Assembly: GCA_022510565.1 (NCBI GenBank)
Contig: JAFLTE010000008.1
Location: forward strand, 1 to 64,000
Reading direction: 5' to 3'
DNA length: 64,000 bases
Source of the DNA: Lachnospiraceae bacterium
Lineage (GTDB): Bacteria > Bacillota > Clostridia > Lachnospirales > Lachnospiraceae
This document shows positions 62,617 through 64,000 of this stretch, in pieces. The position numbers and the translations under genes are program-made. The number at the start of each line of letters is the position of its first letter. Positions within the stretch are counted from its first letter, which is position 1. The notes under the pieces are model-generated. The model was not told the origin of the DNA. It made no database searches and was given only the letters and a program-made list of their open reading frames with translations.

Positions 62617-63339
62617 CTACCAAACATCGCCATCCTGAATATCGTCTAAATCGGGAAGTCGACCTCCCATATCAACAATAACAGGAGTAGGCTTTCCGTC
62701 CTCGCCTGCTTCACCCGCATCCGACGCAATACTTGCCGGTGCCGACACCAGAGATGCCGCCGTGGATGCCCACTTAATCATCTTGGTTAGCGCAGCCGCA
62801 TTATTGGCCTGCAGTACCAGCTCCTTATTGCCGGTAAACTCTTCCAACACGGCATCATCCGCATCCTGTCCGATGGAAATCGCTATCTTAACCGCTTTCT
62901 TGCCCCACGGCAGTTTCTTTAATTCCGCCAGCGATTTCTTATAATCGTCTGTAGGCTGTCCGTCAGACAACAAAACAAGTACAGGCGGCAATGCCCTATC
63001 CGACATAGGCGGTATCGTAAGCTGTGCTGCCAAGAGCTCAAAGGCTTTACCCAAGTCGGTTACACCTTCCGCCGTCAAATCATCCCACGCGAAGTCTTCC
63101 ACATTCACCGGATTGCTTGTAACCCAGGACGCACCTGTAGAGAATTTGAGCGTGCGAATCATAAGCTGTGCATTCGGATTGTTCTCAGCCGCAGCCACCA
63201 TCTCCGGTATAGTCGACTGAATAGCATGATTTACAGTTCCGATTTTCTCACCGTACATGGAGCCGGAGCAATCTACAATCCAAAAGAAATGTAACGGTCT
63301 GCTTGCCAGTTCTCCTCCCGGTCTTTTCATTGCTGCCAT
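62617..63339 (-). CDS. TerY-like VWA domain protein
   Basis: The 240-residue protein is a VWA domain with an intact metal site: DCSGSM (Asp23) and VLLSDGQPTDD. The last 35 residues are acidic and Asp/Gly-rich. AAGGAGG precedes the ATG. It lies 12 bp behind the leucine-rich-repeat gene and 14 bp ahead of the PP2C gene, so the three are one transcript. TerY-like VWA proteins scaffold phospho-signalling complexes linked to envelope stress and tellurite modules; no other ter gene is seen here. Confidence 0.9.
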   Translation of the reverse strand: MAAMKRPGGELASRPLHFFWIVDCSGSMYGEKIGTVNHAIQSTIPEMVAAAENNPNAQLMIRTLKFSTGASWVTSNPVNVEDFAWDDLTAEGVTDLGKAFELLAAQLTIPPMSDRALPPVLVLLSDGQPTDDYKKSLAELKKLPWGKKAVKIAISIGQDADDAVLEEFTGNKELVLQANNAAALTKMIKWASTAASLVSAPASIASDAGEAGEDGKPTPVIVDMGGRLPDLDDIQDGDVW

Positions 63340-63351
63340 AGTATTCCCTCC

Positions 63352-64000
63352 TTAAATCTGTGCCTTAGCGCATTTAATTTGTTGTTTTCTCGCATAGCTC
63401 ATAGCATATGAGCCTGCATTGCATAATATCGTGAAATCCATATGTCTGTCATCGGGCTGCCCGAATGTCTGCAGAAATCCGTTTCCTTTTCCGCCGCCGA
63501 TTTCATTGACAGAATCCGGTATATAGATGCTCTCCATACTTCTGCAGCCTGCAAACGCGCCCTGCTCGATACTGCTTACGCCTTCCGGCAGAACAACGTT
63601 CTTTAACGACTCGCATCCCTCGAAAGCTTCCATCCCCACCACTCTTAAATCCTGCGGAAAAACCACTTCCTGCAGACTCTTACACCAACAGAAAGCATAT
63701 TGCTTAATCTCTTTCAGCCCATCCGGAAGCACAACTCTTCTTAATCTGTTACATCCGGAAAAAGCATATTCGCCAATGTACTTCACACTGTCCGGTATAA
63801 CGACCTCTTCCAGTGCGGTGTACTCAAAAGTGCCTTCCAATTTCGTCATGGTGCCTAAGATTTTCGGGCATCCTGTAGGGTCTGTTGTGCCGATGCGCTT
63901 GAGAGTTCTCGGCAGTACCACTTCTTTTAATTCCTTACAATTTATGAATACGCCGTTTCCCAGAACCTCAATTCCTTCCGAAACAACAATCTTCTCGATA
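63352..64000 (-). CDS. BspA-type leucine-rich-repeat protein (5' end beyond window)
   Basis: The C-terminal 215 residues of a longer protein are visible. They consist of LRR_5/BspA-type repeats (e.g. DSVKYIGEYAFSGCNRLRRV, DGLKEIKQYAFCWCKSLQEV), each about 23 residues, ending in a short cap (about GSYAMSYARKQQ). The frame stays open to the window edge (IEKIVVSEGIEVLGNGVFIN), so the GTG near 63921 is not the start. Intracellular repeat proteins of this kind can be fused to or follow a protein kinase in Lachnospiraceae; the upstream part decides. Confidence 0.88.
   Translation of the reverse strand, partial: IEKIVVSEGIEVLGNGVFINCKELKEVVLPRTLKRIGTTDPTGCPKILGTMTKLEGTFEYTALEEVVIPDSVKYIGEYAFSGCNRLRRVVLPDGLKEIKQYAFCWCKSLQEVVFPQDLRVVGMEAFEGCESLKNVVLPEGVSSIEQGAFAGCRSMESIYIPDSVNEIGGGKGNGFLQTFGQPDDRHMDFTILCNAGSYAMSYARKQQIKCAKAQI

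Noticed and set aside
1..64000. CRISPR array, insertion sequence or prophage
   Set aside because: Read for regularly spaced repeats, transposase or integrase motifs and phage structural genes; only the agr repeats (two and three units, no spacers) and dispersed hairpins were found.

Overview
The window reads as a chromosomal segment of a Gram-positive anaerobic Firmicute, most likely a member of the Lachnospiraceae (Clostridium cluster XIVa). The evidence is a tyrS T-box leader, a Clostridia-type DUF512-der-plsY-gpsA cluster, a Bacillus-like ylxM-ffh-rpsP-khpA-rimM-trmD-rplS / lepB-rbgA-rnhB order, GH25 lysozymes, an Agr-type quorum-sensing locus and strong AGGAGG ribosome binding sites. I see no insertion sequence, integrase, phage gene, rRNA or CRISPR array. 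Almost all genes lie on the minus strand, so operons read from high to low coordinates.

Layout. 1-5100: tRNA-Thr(CGT), an MscS channel, glycogen branching enzyme GlgB with a long Lys/Thr-rich tail, and a DUF1015 protein. 5228-7833: an orphan acidic small protein, then serA and serC. 7960-15638: an L,D-transpeptidase and a branched-chain amino acid operon (leuB, a GT-C type membrane glycosyltransferase, ilvD, ilvB). 15828-20761: an acidic lipoprotein, yajC, tgt, a VanY-type carboxypeptidase and aroC. 20804-25115: a T-box controlled tyrS operon that also carries a DRE-TIM aldolase-family enzyme and a membrane-anchored GH25 lysozyme.

25119-33168 is a compact five-gene operon: MoxR ATPase, CoxE-like VWA protein, a receiver-HD-GYP regulator and two hybrid histidine kinases. 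The two kinases look degenerate in complementary ways: one has Tyr in place of the phospho-accepting His, the other keeps the His but has no visible ATP-binding boxes. This is followed by metF, gpsA, plsY, der, a DUF512 protein, prs, and an OmpR-type two-component system (39900-43334).

43443-53828 holds conserved housekeeping operons: pgeF, yraN, FlhB-C-like, FliK-like, rnhB, two signal peptidases flanking rbgA, rplS, trmD, rimM, khpA, rpsP, ffh, ylxM. 54204-58285 is an AT-rich agr island: agrA, agrC, agrB, a 44-codon agrD overlapping the end of agrB, and two small exported proteins. The promoters of agrA and agrB both carry perfectly spaced 20-bp tandem repeats just upstream of the -35. A divergent promoter and a strong terminator on the other side suggest a roughly 100-nt non-coding RNA, laid out like P2/P3-RNAIII of staphylococci although the sequences are unrelated. 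The end of the window has TspO, a DUF1905/papain-like fusion, a second GH25 lysozyme, a YitT protein and the start of a TerY-P-like module (PP2C phosphatase, VWA protein, leucine-rich-repeat protein running off the edge).

The two most promising systems for follow-up are the agr island with its repeat-flanked divergent RNA, and the MoxR-VWA-HD-GYP operon with its paired degenerate kinases.
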